Positions 8,867 through 18,148 of a stretch of 64,000 nucleotides of DNA are shown here, in pieces. The notes beneath the pieces are model-generated. The model searched no databases. It had not been told where the DNA came from and saw only the letters and a list, made by a program, of their open reading frames with translations. Position numbers and translations under genes: made by a program. Within the stretch, counting starts at the first letter, position 1, and each line of letters opens with the position of its first letter. The DNA is taken from positions 297 to 64,296 of the forward strand of contig NZ_LMMP01000003.1 in assembly GCF_001422815.1 (NCBI RefSeq). The letters are read 5' to 3'. The DNA is from Methylobacterium sp. Leaf91 (GTDB taxonomy: Bacteria > Pseudomonadota > Alphaproteobacteria > Rhizobiales > Beijerinckiaceae).

Positions 8867-9206
8867 TTTCTCATCAGAATTTTCAGACGTAAGATGTTGC
8901 AGTCCTAATAATTCGTCACATTTGACTGATCATTCGCCGCCCGATGCCTTGACAACCCAAGGTTGATAACGGACAGAACGTTAGAATTAATAATAAATTC
9001 TAAGAACCGGTCGAATACCACAGGCAACGGCCAAGCCTCTCCTTTGTTATTGTCGGATTGACATACCTGTCAACCACGATTGGTATACAATCACCTGAAA
9101 TTGAGGATAAAACCAGGTTCTGCCGAGAATATTTGACGGTCTACAACTGTTGCGCCCAATTGCGCATCAGTTCATCGACCACATTCAGTTTTAGCCTTGC
9201 TTAAGA
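8867..9206. other. AT-rich intergenic region
   Basis: About 340 bp, clearly richer in A/T than the rest of the window, between the NYN gene and the end of pyrE. It must hold the NYN promoter. I see no ORF, RNA gene or clear terminator hairpin. The composition suggests old acquired DNA or a decayed element. Confidence 0.4.
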
Positions 9207-9797
9207 TTAGGCGGGAGGCATCACCCGGCTACCCGGCTTGACGGCAGGCAGCGCGGCAAGTTCCGGCGGCAAGGCATCGGCAGCATAAGCCGGAATGTCG
9301 AGAGTGACCAGGGTAACGAGCGGCAGGCCGATTTCGCCGCGCCCGCCCGAACGGTCGATGAGGCAGGCCGCGCCGATGACCTCCCCGGGCTCGCTTTGGA
9401 GCGATGCGAGGCATTCGCGGGCGGAAAGCCCCGTCGTCACGATATCCTCGACGATCACGGCGCGTTGGCCGGCCGGAATGCTGAAGCCGCGACGAAGGCT
9501 GAAGGGCCCGCCGGGATCACGTTCGACGAAGATGGCGCGTGCTCCGAGATGACGCGCCGTCTCGTATCCCGGAACGATCCCGCCGATCGCCGGGGACACG
9601 ACGATGTCGATCGGGCCGAAGCGGGCGACGATGACCTCCGCCAGGGCCTTGCACAGGCGCTCGGTCCGGACCGGATCGGAGAAGATCGCCATCTTCTGCA
9701 GGAAGACGCCGGAATGGAGCCCGGAACTGAGCACGAAATGTCCTTCGAGCAGAGCCCCTGCATCGCGGAATTCCGCGAGCACCGCGTCTGGCGTCAT
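9207..9797 (-). CDS. pyrE: Orotate phosphoribosyltransferase
   Basis: 196 residues from the ATG at 9797, with an AAGGAA ribosome site upstream. It transfers phosphoribosyl from PRPP to orotate in pyrimidine biosynthesis. Motifs are [39 protein letters not shown] and the PRPP loop [13 protein letters not shown]. It lies 104 bp downstream of rel on the same strand and may be cotranscribed with it. A 22-codon upstream in-frame extension lacks family similarity. Confidence 0.95.
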   Translation of the reverse strand: MTPDAVLAEFRDAGALLEGHFVLSSGLHSGVFLQKMAIFSDPVRTERLCKALAEVIVARFGPIDIVVSPAIGGIVPGYETARHLGARAIFVERDPGGPFSLRRGFSIPAGQRAVIVEDIVTTGLSARECLASLQSEPGEVIGAACLIDRSGGRGEIGLPLVTLVTLDIPAYAADALPPELAALPAVKPGSRVMPPA

Positions 9798-9901
9798 GAG
9801 AAACGTGTTCCTTGGATAGCGAGTGAGGGCCGCGTTTGTGGCAGCGCGGGCCACCTGGCGCAAGGCGCGCGCCGACGACGCGCCCAGAGGGGTACGGACG
9901 C

Positions 9902-12151
9902 TCAGCCGTTGACGCGGTCGACCCTGCTCACAGTGCGCTTACCGCGCAGCTCGGCGACGATGGCGTTGAGGTGCTTCAGGTCCCAGACCGAAAGATCGAT
10001 CACGATCTCGGTGAAGTCCTGGGTGCGTCGCTTCATCGAGACATTGTCGATATTGCCGTCGTGGTCGGCGATGACCTGCGCGATCTGGGCCAGAACACCG
10101 GGCTCGTTGATCGATTGCAGGGCGAGGCGCGCGGGAAAACGTTCGCTCCCCCCCGCCTCGACATCCCAGCGCACATCGAGCCAGCGTGCCGGTTCGTTGT
10201 CGAAATCCGCGAGCGCCGCCGACTGGATCGGATAGATCGTGACCCCGACACCGGGGGTGAGGATACCGACGATGCGGTCTCCCGGCACCGCGCCGCCATT
10301 CGGCGCGAAGCTCACCGGCAGGTCGTTGTCGAGGCCGCGGATCGGGATGGCATCCGGCCGGCCCATATCGGCGGTGCCCTCGGGGAAGGTGAGCCGCATG
10401 GCCTGCCCCTTGGCGAGGCTGAGGCGACCGGCGCCCCCGTCCATCGGCTGCTGCAGGGCTGCAGGCGCCGTCCGGCGCTCGTCCTTGTGGTCGGGATAGA
10501 CCGCGCGGACCACGTCGCCCGAGAACATCTCGCCCCGGCCCACCGCCGCGAACACGTCTTCGGTGCTCTGCCGGGCGAGGCGAGGAAGCGCCCCGCGCAG
10601 CTTGTCCTCGGAGAAGTTCTTGGCCGCCCGCTCGAAGGCACGATCGAGGATCTGGCGGCCGAGGCCGGCATATTGGCGGCGCACGGCCGAGCGGGTCGCG
10701 CGCCGGATCGCGGCGCGGGCCTTGCCGGTGACCACGAGGGATTCCCAGGCGGCCGGAGGCGATTGTCCATCGGCCCGGGCGATCTCGACCTCGTCGCCGT
10801 TGACGAGCTCGATCAGCAGCGGCGCCATGCGGCCGTTGATCTTGGCCCCCACCGCCGTGTTGCCCACGTCGGTATGGACCGCATAGGCGAAATCGATCGG
10901 CGTCGCGCCGCGTGGCAAAGCGATGAGGCGCCCCTTCGGCGTGAAGCAGAACACCTGGTCCTGAAACAGTTCGAGCTTGGTGTGTTCGAGGAATTCCTCC
11001 GGGCTGTCGCCCTCGGCCAGGAGCTCGATGGTCCGCCGCAGCCATTGATAGGCGCCGCTTTCCGTGGCGAGGCGCGGATGGACGCCGCCGATCTCGTCTT
11101 TTCCGCCGGATTCCTTGTAATGGGCATGCGCGGCGATGCCGTATTCGGCGATCTCGTCCATGGCCGCGGTGCGGATCTGCAGCTCGACGCGCTGGCTCTT
11201 CGGCCCGATCACGGTGGTGTGGATCGAGCGGTAATCGTTCTGTTTCGGGGTGGAGATGTAGTCCTTGTAACGACCCGGCACCATCGGCCAGGTGGTGTGC
11301 ACGACACCCAGCGCCCCGTAACATTCGGACAGGGATTCCACGATGATGCGGAAGCCGAAGATGTCCGAGAGCTGCTCGAAGGCGACGGATTTACGCTCCA
11401 TCTTGGCGGAAATGGAGAAGGGCCGCTTCTGCCGTCCGGTGACGACGGCGTTGATGCCCTGGGCCGCGAGCTTGGCGGTCAGGTCCCGTTCGATACTCTC
11501 GACCAGCCGTTCGGATTTCACGGCGAGGTCGGCGAGCCGCTGGGTGATCGTCGCGTAGATCTCGGGCTTGAGGTTGCGCAGCGCGAGGTCTTCGAGCTCT
11601 TCGCGCAGTTCCTGCATACCCATGCGTCCGGCCAGCGGCGCGTAGATATCCAGCGTCTCCTGGGCGATCCGCTCACGCTTCTCCGGCTTCATGTGATGAA
11701 GCGTGCGCATGTTGTGCAGGCGGTCGGCGAGCTTGACCAGCAGCACGCGCACATCCGCCGCGACGGCCAACAGCAGCTTGCGGAAGTTCTCCCCCTGCGC
11801 CGCACGTTTCGAGACGAGGTCGAGGCGCTTGAGCTTGGTCAGCCCATCCACCAGGGCGCCGATCTCGGGGCTGAAGATCTCGCTGATCTCGTCGAGGGTG
11901 GCTGCCGTGTCCTCGACCGTATCGTGCAGCACGGCGGCGACGATGGTGGCGTCGTCGAGCCGGAGATCGGTGAGGATCGCGGCAACTTCCAGCGGATGGG
12001 CGAAGAACGGATCGCCCGAGGCCCGCTTCTGCGTCCCATGAGCCCGCATGGCATAGACATAGGCGCGGTTGAGAAGGGCCTCGTTGGTGGCGGGGTTGTA
12101 ACGCCTCACCCGCTCGACGAGCTCGTACTGGCGCATCATCCGCCGCAACAC
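9902..12151 (-). CDS. rel: Bifunctional (p)ppGpp synthetase/hydrolase
   Basis: 749 residues with the full Rel/SpoT order: HD hydrolase ([11 protein letters not shown] and [12 protein letters not shown]), nucleotidyltransferase/synthetase ([43 protein letters not shown]), TGS domain ([19 protein letters not shown]) and a C-terminal ACT domain ([21 protein letters not shown]). The synthetase loop reads RYKD, the RXKD charge type of bifunctional enzymes. As the only such gene seen here, it is probably the single long RSH protein usual in alphaproteobacteria. It follows rpoZ on the same strand, with a strong terminator between them, so it likely has its own promoter in 12152-12252. Confidence 0.96.
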   Translation of the reverse strand: MLRRMMRQYELVERVRRYNPATNEALLNRAYVYAMRAHGTQKRASGDPFFAHPLEVAAILTDLRLDDATIVAAVLHDTVEDTAATLDEISEIFSPEIGALVDGLTKLKRLDLVSKRAAQGENFRKLLLAVAADVRVLLVKLADRLHNMRTLHHMKPEKRERIAQETLDIYAPLAGRMGMQELREELEDLALRNLKPEIYATITQRLADLAVKSERLVESIERDLTAKLAAQGINAVVTGRQKRPFSISAKMERKSVAFEQLSDIFGFRIIVESLSECYGALGVVHTTWPMVPGRYKDYISTPKQNDYRSIHTTVIGPKSQRVELQIRTAAMDEIAEYGIAAHAHYKESGGKDEIGGVHPRLATESGAYQWLRRTIELLAEGDSPEEFLEHTKLELFQDQVFCFTPKGRLIALPRGATPIDFAYAVHTDVGNTAVGAKINGRMAPLLIELVNGDEVEIARADGQSPPAAWESLVVTGKARAAIRRATRSAVRRQYAGLGRQILDRAFERAAKNFSEDKLRGALPRLARQSTEDVFAAVGRGEMFSGDVVRAVYPDHKDERRTAPAALQQPMDGGAGRLSLAKGQAMRLTFPEGTADMGRPDAIPIRGLDNDLPVSFAPNGGAVPGDRIVGILTPGVGVTIYPIQSAALADFDNEPARWLDVRWDVEAGGSERFPARLALQSINEPGVLAQIAQVIADHDGNIDNVSMKRRTQDFTEIVIDLSVWDLKHLNAIVAELRGKRTVSRVDRVNG

Positions 12152-12252
12152 CCTTCACACATCGTCACTGCCCGCCTCTGTCTCATGTTGTCCCGCATCG
12201 CGGCCGGGCACGCCAGACCCATGGCGCCGCATGACACCGGTTTCTCGCCCCG

Positions 12253-12282
12253 AAAAACGAAAAACCCGGCGCTGGGCCGGGT
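12253..12282 (-). terminator. Rho-independent terminator of rpoZ
   Basis: On the minus strand, ACCCGGC, a five-base loop and GCCGGGT form a perfect 7-bp stem followed by a T-rich tail (TTTTCGTTTTT). It lies about 37 bp past the rpoZ stop. Confidence 0.8.
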
Positions 12283-12318
12283 CTTCGCGGGATCGTCAGT
12301 AATAAACGCGTCGTCCGA

Positions 12319-12729
12319 TCACTCGGCCTCTTCGTCCGTCTCGGTCGGAGGAGCGAGGTTCTCGAGACCGCGCAGAAGATCTTCTTCGCTCATCCGGTCG
12401 AACTGGACGGCGCCGTCATCGCTGGAGGATTGCGGTGCGACGGCGGCGGCGGCCGGCGAGCTCGACAGCAGCGGCACCGTCTCGGCCTCGGGCTCATCCA
12501 CCTCGACGTATTTCTGCATCGAATGGATCAGCTGTTCCTTGAGGTCGTCGGCGGTGATGGTTTCGTCGCCGATTTCGCGCAGGGCGCAGACGGGGTTCTT
12601 GTCGCGGTCGCGGTCGATCGTCAGCGGCGCCCCGGCGGCCAACAGGCGGGCACGGTGGCTCGCGAGCAGGACGAGCTCGAAGCGGTTCTCGACCTTGTCG
12701 ATGCAGTCTTCAACGGTGACGCGAGCCAT
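12319..12729 (-). CDS. rpoZ: RNA polymerase omega subunit
   Basis: 136 residues. The conserved N-terminal part ([30 protein letters not shown], then [17 protein letters not shown]) is the omega fold that assists folding of the beta-prime subunit. The C-terminal ~55 residues are acidic, Ala/Pro-rich and variable, as in other alphaproteobacteria. The rpoZ-rel order matches the widespread linkage of omega with stringent-response genes. Confidence 0.96.
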   Translation of the reverse strand: MARVTVEDCIDKVENRFELVLLASHRARLLAAGAPLTIDRDRDKNPVCALREIGDETITADDLKEQLIHSMQKYVEVDEPEAETVPLLSSSPAAAAVAPQSSSDDGAVQFDRMSEEDLLRGLENLAPPTETDEEAE

Positions 12730-12984
12730 GCGCAGAGGCTCCTTCCATAGGACCGGGAATAGTATGATTGAACGCGCCTCTTACACCGCCTCGCGTGGCG
12801 CAACAAGCGCGACCGGCATATTGCCCCCGACGCCTCCACGGGCAGCACGTTCGGGACCGGCGTTCCATTCCCGCCCGAGGCCGCTGCTTATCGCCCGGGC
12901 GACAGCGCCCTGCCCCCCGGTTATGCGTGGCACGGTTAAGCTCGTGCGAGCCTTCGCATGGGAATTGAAGAGGGCCCAAACCTC

Positions 12985-13707
12985 ATGACGAAGACGCTCA
13001 GCCGCCGCGGCCTGTTCAGCTGTGCCTGCCATCTCGGCGCAGCGGCCTTCGCCGCCACCGCCATGCCGAATCTCGGTCTGGCGGCCAGCCCGTCCACCAA
13101 GAGGACGGACCTGACGGCCGATCAGGCGCTGGAGCTGATGAAGGAGGGCAACCGGCTCTACAAGACCGACAGCCCCGTCCGCGCGGTGCAAGGGCGTGAG
13201 CGCCGGATCGAGATCGCCCTCGGCCAGACCCCGTTCTGCGTGCTGGTGAGCTGTTCCGATTCCCGCGTCTCCCCGGAGATCCTGTTCGGGCGGGGTCTCG
13301 GCGAACTCTTCATCGTCCGCAATGCCGGCAACACCGCCGACACCGCCGCCCTCGGATCGGTGGAATACGCCGTCTCCCAGCTCGGCGTGCCGCTCATCCT
13401 GGTCATGGGGCATAGCCGTTGCGGCGCTGTGCAGGCCGCTGCGGATGTGGTCGAGAACAACACCGTCTATCCGGGCTCCATCGGCCGGATGATCGAACCG
13501 ATCGTTCCGGCGGTGCTCTCGGTGCGCGGCAAGCCCGGCGATTTCCTGGAGAATTGCGTACGCGCCAATGTCGACCGCGTGGTGAACCGCATGCGCACCG
13601 CCTCGGAGCCGGCGCTGCTCGACCCGTTGAAGGCGGGCAAGCTGCGCATCGTCGGGGCATCCTACAGCCTCGACACCGGCACGGTGGATTTCTTCAACGA
13701 GGCCTGA
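12985..13707 (+). CDS. Tat-exported beta-carbonic anhydrase
   Basis: 240 residues. The first 33 form a twin-arginine signal (SRRGLF followed by a hydrophobic Ala-rich stretch), so the enzyme should fold in the cytoplasm and move to the periplasm. Zinc and active-site residues of beta-carbonic anhydrases are present: C90, D92 and R94 in SCSDSR, and H143/C146 in GHSRCGAVQ. It would interconvert CO2 and bicarbonate outside the inner membrane. The ATG at 12985 is preferred to one nine codons earlier because it starts directly before the Tat motif. It stands alone between rpoZ and fabD. A hairpin at 13821-13842 (GGTCTCGA/TCGAGACC) lies in the gap after it. Confidence 0.9.
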   Translation: MTKTLSRRGLFSCACHLGAAAFAATAMPNLGLAASPSTKRTDLTADQALELMKEGNRLYKTDSPVRAVQGRERRIEIALGQTPFCVLVSCSDSRVSPEILFGRGLGELFIVRNAGNTADTAALGSVEYAVSQLGVPLILVMGHSRCGAVQAAADVVENNTVYPGSIGRMIEPIVPAVLSVRGKPGDFLENCVRANVDRVVNRMRTASEPALLDPLKAGKLRIVGASYSLDTGTVDFFNEA

Positions 13708-13948
13708 GACGGACCTATCGGCAGCCGCCGTACGCCGACCACCGGACGCCTGCATTTCGGTGATGGGCGTCCGGCGGTGGCCGAGCCAGAGAACAAGCGC
13801 GGCATTCTCATCGACATCGTGGTCTCGATATCGGTCGAGACCGGTATTCGTCCGTCGCTTCGTCTCAGCTCGTGTTGACACTTGCAGCACACGGTGCGAC
13901 TGCGCCGCCCTTTCCCGTGCGACGACGTGGCAAAGGATTTCGACGAAC

Positions 13949-14890
13949 ATGGCGCGCGCATTCATCTTTCCCGGCCAGGGCAGCCAGGCCGTCGGCATGG
14001 GCCGGGCCCTGGCGGAATCCTTCCCCCAGGCGAAAGCCGTCTTCGATGAGGTGGACGAGGCCTTGGGCCAGTCCCTCTCGACGCTGATGTTCGAGGGACC
14101 GACGGAGGAACTGACCCTCACCGCCAACGCGCAGCCCGCCCTGATGGCGGCGAGCCTCGCGGTCGTGCGCGTGCTCCAGGCGACACGCGGCCTCGATCTC
14201 GTTCGCGACGTGGCGGCGGTAGCCGGCCACTCGCTCGGCGAATACACGGCGCTCGCCGCCGCCGGAACGTTCACGATCTCCGATACCGCCCGGCTCCTGC
14301 GCATTCGCGGCGAGGCGATGCAGGGCGCGGTCGCACCGGGGGCGGGGGCCATGGCCGCCCTGATCGGCGCCGATGCCGAGCTGGCCCTGTCCATCGCCTC
14401 GGAAGCCGCCGAAGGAGATGTCTGCGACGTCGCCAACGACAACGGCGCCGGGCAGGTGGTGCTCTCGGGCGGGAAGGCCGCGGTGGAGCGCGCGGTGGCG
14501 ATTGCCCAGGCGCGCGGCATCAAGCGTGCGGTGATGCTCAACGTCTCCGCCCCGTTCCATTGCTCGATGATGTCGCCGGCCGCCGAGGCCATGCAGGATG
14601 CCCTGACCCGCGTAGCCATGAAGGCACCTCTGGTCCCGGTCTATTCCAACGTGCTGGCCTCGCCGGTCGTCGAGCCCGCCGCCATCCGGCAGGCCCTCGT
14701 CGCGCAGGTGACCGGCACCGTGCGCTGGCGCGAATGCGTCGAGGCCATGGCGGCCGCCGGCATCGACCAGTTCTACGAGATCGGCAGTGGCAAGGTGCTC
14801 ACCGGCCTCGTCAAGCGGATCGCTTCCGGCTCCACCGCGACTCCCGTCGGCACGCCCGACGACGTCGCCGCCTTCCCGACGCTCAGCTGA
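13949..14890 (+). CDS. fabD: Malonyl-CoA:ACP transacylase
   Basis: 313 residues. It loads malonyl groups onto ACP for fatty-acid elongation. Motifs are FIFPGQGSQAVGMG at the N-terminus, the nucleophile elbow GHSLGEY (S95), a QPALMAASLA segment and VSAPFHCSMM with the catalytic-type histidine. The ATG at 13949 is chosen from the family start; the reading frame extends 63 codons upstream without similarity. First gene of fabD-fabG-acpP-fabF, 14 bp before fabG. Confidence 0.96.
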   Translation: MARAFIFPGQGSQAVGMGRALAESFPQAKAVFDEVDEALGQSLSTLMFEGPTEELTLTANAQPALMAASLAVVRVLQATRGLDLVRDVAAVAGHSLGEYTALAAAGTFTISDTARLLRIRGEAMQGAVAPGAGAMAALIGADAELALSIASEAAEGDVCDVANDNGAGQVVLSGGKAAVERAVAIAQARGIKRAVMLNVSAPFHCSMMSPAAEAMQDALTRVAMKAPLVPVYSNVLASPVVEPAAIRQALVAQVTGTVRWRECVEAMAAAGIDQFYEIGSGKVLTGLVKRIASGSTATPVGTPDDVAAFPTLS

Positions 14891-14904
14891 CAACAGGATT
14901 GCCC

Positions 14905-15645
14905 ATGTTCGACCTGACCGGCCGCAAGGCCCTCGTCACCGGCGCGACCGGCGGCCTCGGCGGCGCCATCGCCAAGGCGCTCCACGCGCAGGGTGCCATC
15001 GTCGCCATTTCCGGCACCCGCCCCGAGGCGCTGGAAGCCCTGTCCGCCGAACTCGGCGGCGAGCGCGTCCACCTCGTGCCCGGCAACCTGTCGGACAAGG
15101 ATGCCGTCGAGGCCCTGGTGCCGGCGGCCGAGGCCGCGATGGGCGGCCTCGACATCCTCGTCAACAATGCCGGCATCACCCGCGACAACCTCATGCTGCG
15201 GATGAAGGACGACGAGTGGGATGCGGTGATCGCCGTGAACCTCACCGCGGCGTTCCGGCTCTCTCGGGCGGCGGTGAAAGGCATGATGAAGCGGCGGAAC
15301 GGCCGTATCATCAATGTGGGGTCCGTCGTGGGCGCCACCGGCAATCCCGGCCAGGTGAACTATGCCGCCGCCAAGGCCGGCCTCGTCGGCATGACCAAGG
15401 CCCTGGCCGCCGAGGTCGCCACCCGCAACCTCACCGTCAACTGCATCGCGCCGGGCTTCATCACCTCGCCGATGACGGATGTGCTCAACGAGAAGCAACG
15501 TGAGGGAATTCTCACCCGCGTGCCCATGAACCGCCTGGGCACCGGGGACGAGATCGGCGCGGCAGCCGTCTATCTCGCCTCCGCCGAGGCCGGCTACGTC
15601 ACCGGCCAGACCTTGCACGTGAATGGCGGCATGGCGATGTATTGA
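14905..15645 (+). CDS. fabG: 3-oxoacyl-ACP reductase
   Basis: 246 residues, classical SDR fold. The NADPH loop is TGATGGLGG near residues 12-20, NNAGITRDNL is the FabG signature, and the catalytic pair is Y153/K157 in NYAAAKAG. It performs the first reductive step of each fatty-acid elongation cycle. It lies 14 bp after fabD and is surely cotranscribed; the 292-bp gap to acpP suggests acpP has its own promoter. Confidence 0.97.
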   Translation: MFDLTGRKALVTGATGGLGGAIAKALHAQGAIVAISGTRPEALEALSAELGGERVHLVPGNLSDKDAVEALVPAAEAAMGGLDILVNNAGITRDNLMLRMKDDEWDAVIAVNLTAAFRLSRAAVKGMMKRRNGRIINVGSVVGATGNPGQVNYAAAKAGLVGMTKALAAEVATRNLTVNCIAPGFITSPMTDVLNEKQREGILTRVPMNRLGTGDEIGAAAVYLASAEAGYVTGQTLHVNGGMAMY

Positions 15646-15937
15646 GGCGTCTTTTATTGCCTTGACGCAGATCGCTTTGCTGCACTGCACACGAAAAATA
15701 AGTGTTCCTTCGCTCGAAAAAGCCACAGCGATGAACGGTTTGTGAACCGCCCCTCGCCAGCACGAAAACCCTGTGCTACCACCCCGGCTGCCGTGCGAGG
15801 GGGGTTGACGGTTCTGCGTGTTGCGGGTTCTCAAGGCCACGCGCGATCGGACACCGGCCGCCTTCAAAATCCTCACAAGCGGGATGGCGGCCACGGCGCC
15901 TTCACCATCACGATCGAATAGCTAAGGACCAAGAACG

Positions 15938-16174
15938 ATGAGCGATATCGCTGAGCGCGTGAAGAAGATCGTTGTCGAGCACCTCGGCGTTGAGCCGGAA
16001 AAGGTAGTCGAGGGCGCAAACTTCATCGATGATCTCGGCGCCGACAGCCTCGACACCGTCGAGCTCGTGATGGCGTTCGAGGAAGAGTTCAACGTCGAGA
16101 TCCCCGACGATGCCGCCGAGACCATTCAGACGGTCGGCGACGCCGTGAAGTTCCTCGAGAAGAACTCCGCCTAA
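15938..16174 (+). CDS. acpP: Acyl carrier protein
   Basis: 78 residues, strongly acidic. The phosphopantetheine attachment serine is S37 in [10 protein letters not shown]. It is the carrier for fatty-acid and lipid A precursor synthesis. An AAGGA ribosome site precedes the ATG. Position between fabG and fabF is typical. High expression and a separate promoter are likely given the 292-bp upstream gap, which otherwise holds nothing recognisable. Confidence 0.98.
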   Translation: MSDIAERVKKIVVEHLGVEPEKVVEGANFIDDLGADSLDTVELVMAFEEEFNVEIPDDAAETIQTVGDAVKFLEKNSA

Positions 16175-16267
16175 GCGCGAGGGGCAAAAGGCGCATCGAC
16201 AAGCGGGGCTCGATCGCCCCGTGCGCCGTTTGGAATGATGATGACGGGACCGGTTCGGGATAACGCG

Positions 16268-17527
16268 ATGCGTCGGGTTGTGGTGACGGGCTTAGGCATG
16301 GTGACGCCGCTGGGAAGCGACGTCGAGACCACCTGGAGCCGGTTGATCGCGGGAGATAGCGGAGCGTCGCAGGTGACAGCCTTCGACGTGTCCGATCTCG
16401 CCTGCCGCATCGCCTGTTCGGTCCCGTTCGGAGATGGCAGCGACGGCACCTTCAATCCCGACCGGTGGATGGAGGCGAAGGAGCAGCGCAAGGTCGATCC
16501 GTTCATCGTCTACGCCATGGCCGCCGCCGGCCAGGCGCTCGACGATGCCGGATGGCATCCGAAGTCCCACGAAGATCAATGCGCCACCGGCGTGATGATC
16601 GGCTCCGGCATCGGCGGGATCGGCGGCATCTACGACGCCTCCGTGACCCTGCACGACAAGGGCCCGCGGCGGATCTCGCCGTTCTTCATTCCCGGCCGCA
16701 TCATCAACCTCGCCTCGGGCCAGGTTTCGATCGCGCACGGGCTCAAGGGGCCGAATCACGCGGTGGTCACCGCATGTTCCACCGGCGCCCATGCTATCGG
16801 CGACGCGGCCCGGCTGATTCAGTTCGGCGATGCCGACGTCATGGTGGCGGGTGGTGCCGAATCTCCGGTGAACCGCCTCGCGCTCGCGGGCTTCGCCGCC
16901 TGCCGCGCCCTCTCCACAGGTTTCAACGACCAGCCAACCAAGGCTTCGCGCCCCTATGACAAGGACCGCGACGGCTTCGTCATGGGCGAAGGCGCCGGCG
17001 TGGTGGTGTTGGAGGAATACGAGCACGCCAAGGCGCGCGGCGCTCGGATCTATGCCGAGGTGGTCGGCTACGGCCTCACGGGCGACGCCTACCACATCAC
17101 GTCGCCGGCCCCGGACGGCGACGGCGCCTTCCGCTGCATGAGCGCCGCCGTGAAACGCGCCGGCATCTCGGCTGGCGACATCGACTACATCAACGCGCAC
17201 GGCACCTCGACGCCGATGGGCGACGAGCTCGAACTCAAGGCCGTCGAGCGCCTGCTCGGCGACAACGCGGCCAAGGCCGCCATGTCCTCCACCAAATCGG
17301 CGGTGGGGCATCTCTTGGGCGCGGCTGGCGCCATCGAGGCGATCTTCTCGATCCTCACCATCCGCGACGGCGTGATGCCGCCGACGCTGAACCTCGACAC
17401 ACCGTCGGTGGAAACGGCCATCGACCTCGTGCCGCATGAAGCCAAGCGCAAGCAGGTGGATGTCGTGCTGTCGAATTCTTTTGGATTTGGCGGGACGAAT
17501 GCGTCGCTGGTGATGCGGCGGGTCTGA
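16268..17527 (+). CDS. fabF: 3-oxoacyl-ACP synthase II
   Basis: 419 residues. Condensing enzyme of fatty-acid elongation with the Cys-His-His triad: C170 in VTACSTGAH, H311 in NAHGTSTPMGD and H348 in VGHLLGAAG. The start chosen is ATG at 16268 (MRRVVVTGLGMVTPLG), the standard family N-terminus; the frame opens 11 codons earlier. A small 7-bp hairpin overlaps the stop codon (GACAGCA/TGCTGTC at about 17525-17541). Confidence 0.96.
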   Translation: MRRVVVTGLGMVTPLGSDVETTWSRLIAGDSGASQVTAFDVSDLACRIACSVPFGDGSDGTFNPDRWMEAKEQRKVDPFIVYAMAAAGQALDDAGWHPKSHEDQCATGVMIGSGIGGIGGIYDASVTLHDKGPRRISPFFIPGRIINLASGQVSIAHGLKGPNHAVVTACSTGAHAIGDAARLIQFGDADVMVAGGAESPVNRLALAGFAACRALSTGFNDQPTKASRPYDKDRDGFVMGEGAGVVVLEEYEHAKARGARIYAEVVGYGLTGDAYHITSPAPDGDGAFRCMSAAVKRAGISAGDIDYINAHGTSTPMGDELELKAVERLLGDNAAKAAMSSTKSAVGHLLGAAGAIEAIFSILTIRDGVMPPTLNLDTPSVETAIDLVPHEAKRKQVDVVLSNSFGFGGTNASLVMRRV

Positions 17528-18148
17528 CAGCAGAATGCTGTCACCGGCGAGATGGACGGCGGCCCCAGTAAGGGCCAACGCAGCTTGATCCGAGGGTCCC
17601 CAGCCGAAAGTCCTGTTTTCCATCGATAGCGACATTCGTCGGAAACGGACGGCAAAGCCGAAACCAGTCGCCCATAGGCGAAAGTCTACTTCTGCATGGT
17701 GGCTTTCTTTATTACGCGCGCTGTAGATCAGCGGTGATGCATCCTCCTCGCTCCACCTGCTCCCTAACCTCGTCATCTTGCTCACGGCGAAGATCCTGAT
17801 CGCCCCAGCCTCGTATCGCCTGCTCGAGCGGCAGGCGGGGGCCTTCCTCGAACGCCTCGTGAGGTTCACGCCAAAGGGCTGTCGGCAACGGGGGCGGGGC
17901 CGTGACGATGGAGCGGTAATACGCCTTTTTGCCACAAAACCGGTTCACTCCGTCTCGTATAACCCGGCCGCCCGGGTGTAGTCAGGTTTGACGCACGGAA
18001 CCTGTGGCCTCCATCCGGGAGGTCCACCCATGCACCGGCACCTCATTGCCTGAGACTCGTGGCACGCATGGCCCCTGTCGGACATGACAACACGACGACC
18101 GCATCGTCGGGCCGAGAAGAGGTTGGCGAGAGGCGAGGCCCGAACAGG
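17528..18148. other. 620-bp intergenic region, no recognised gene
   Basis: Between fabF and mltG. Short ORFs on both strands (for example around 17712-17981) show no family similarity and no ribosome site. No tRNA or strong terminator with a T-run was found. It presumably holds the mltG promoter. A decayed gene remains possible. Confidence 0.35.

Noticed and set aside
12904..12918. TGGCACGGTTAAGC as a sigma-54 promoter before the carbonic anhydrase
   Set aside because: Spacing between GG and GC is nine bases, which sigma-54 does not tolerate well.
9836..12988. Open frame of about 1050 codons antisense to rel and rpoZ
   Set aside because: It is a high-GC shadow of two clear genes, with Arg/His/Gly-rich composition and no family similarity.
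12781..14619. 612-codon open frame antisense to the carbonic anhydrase and fabD
   Set aside because: Spans two genes and an intergenic region on the other strand; no domain seen.
17712..17981. Short ORFs between fabF and mltG
   Set aside because: No ribosome sites, no recognised family, and mutual overlap on opposite strands.
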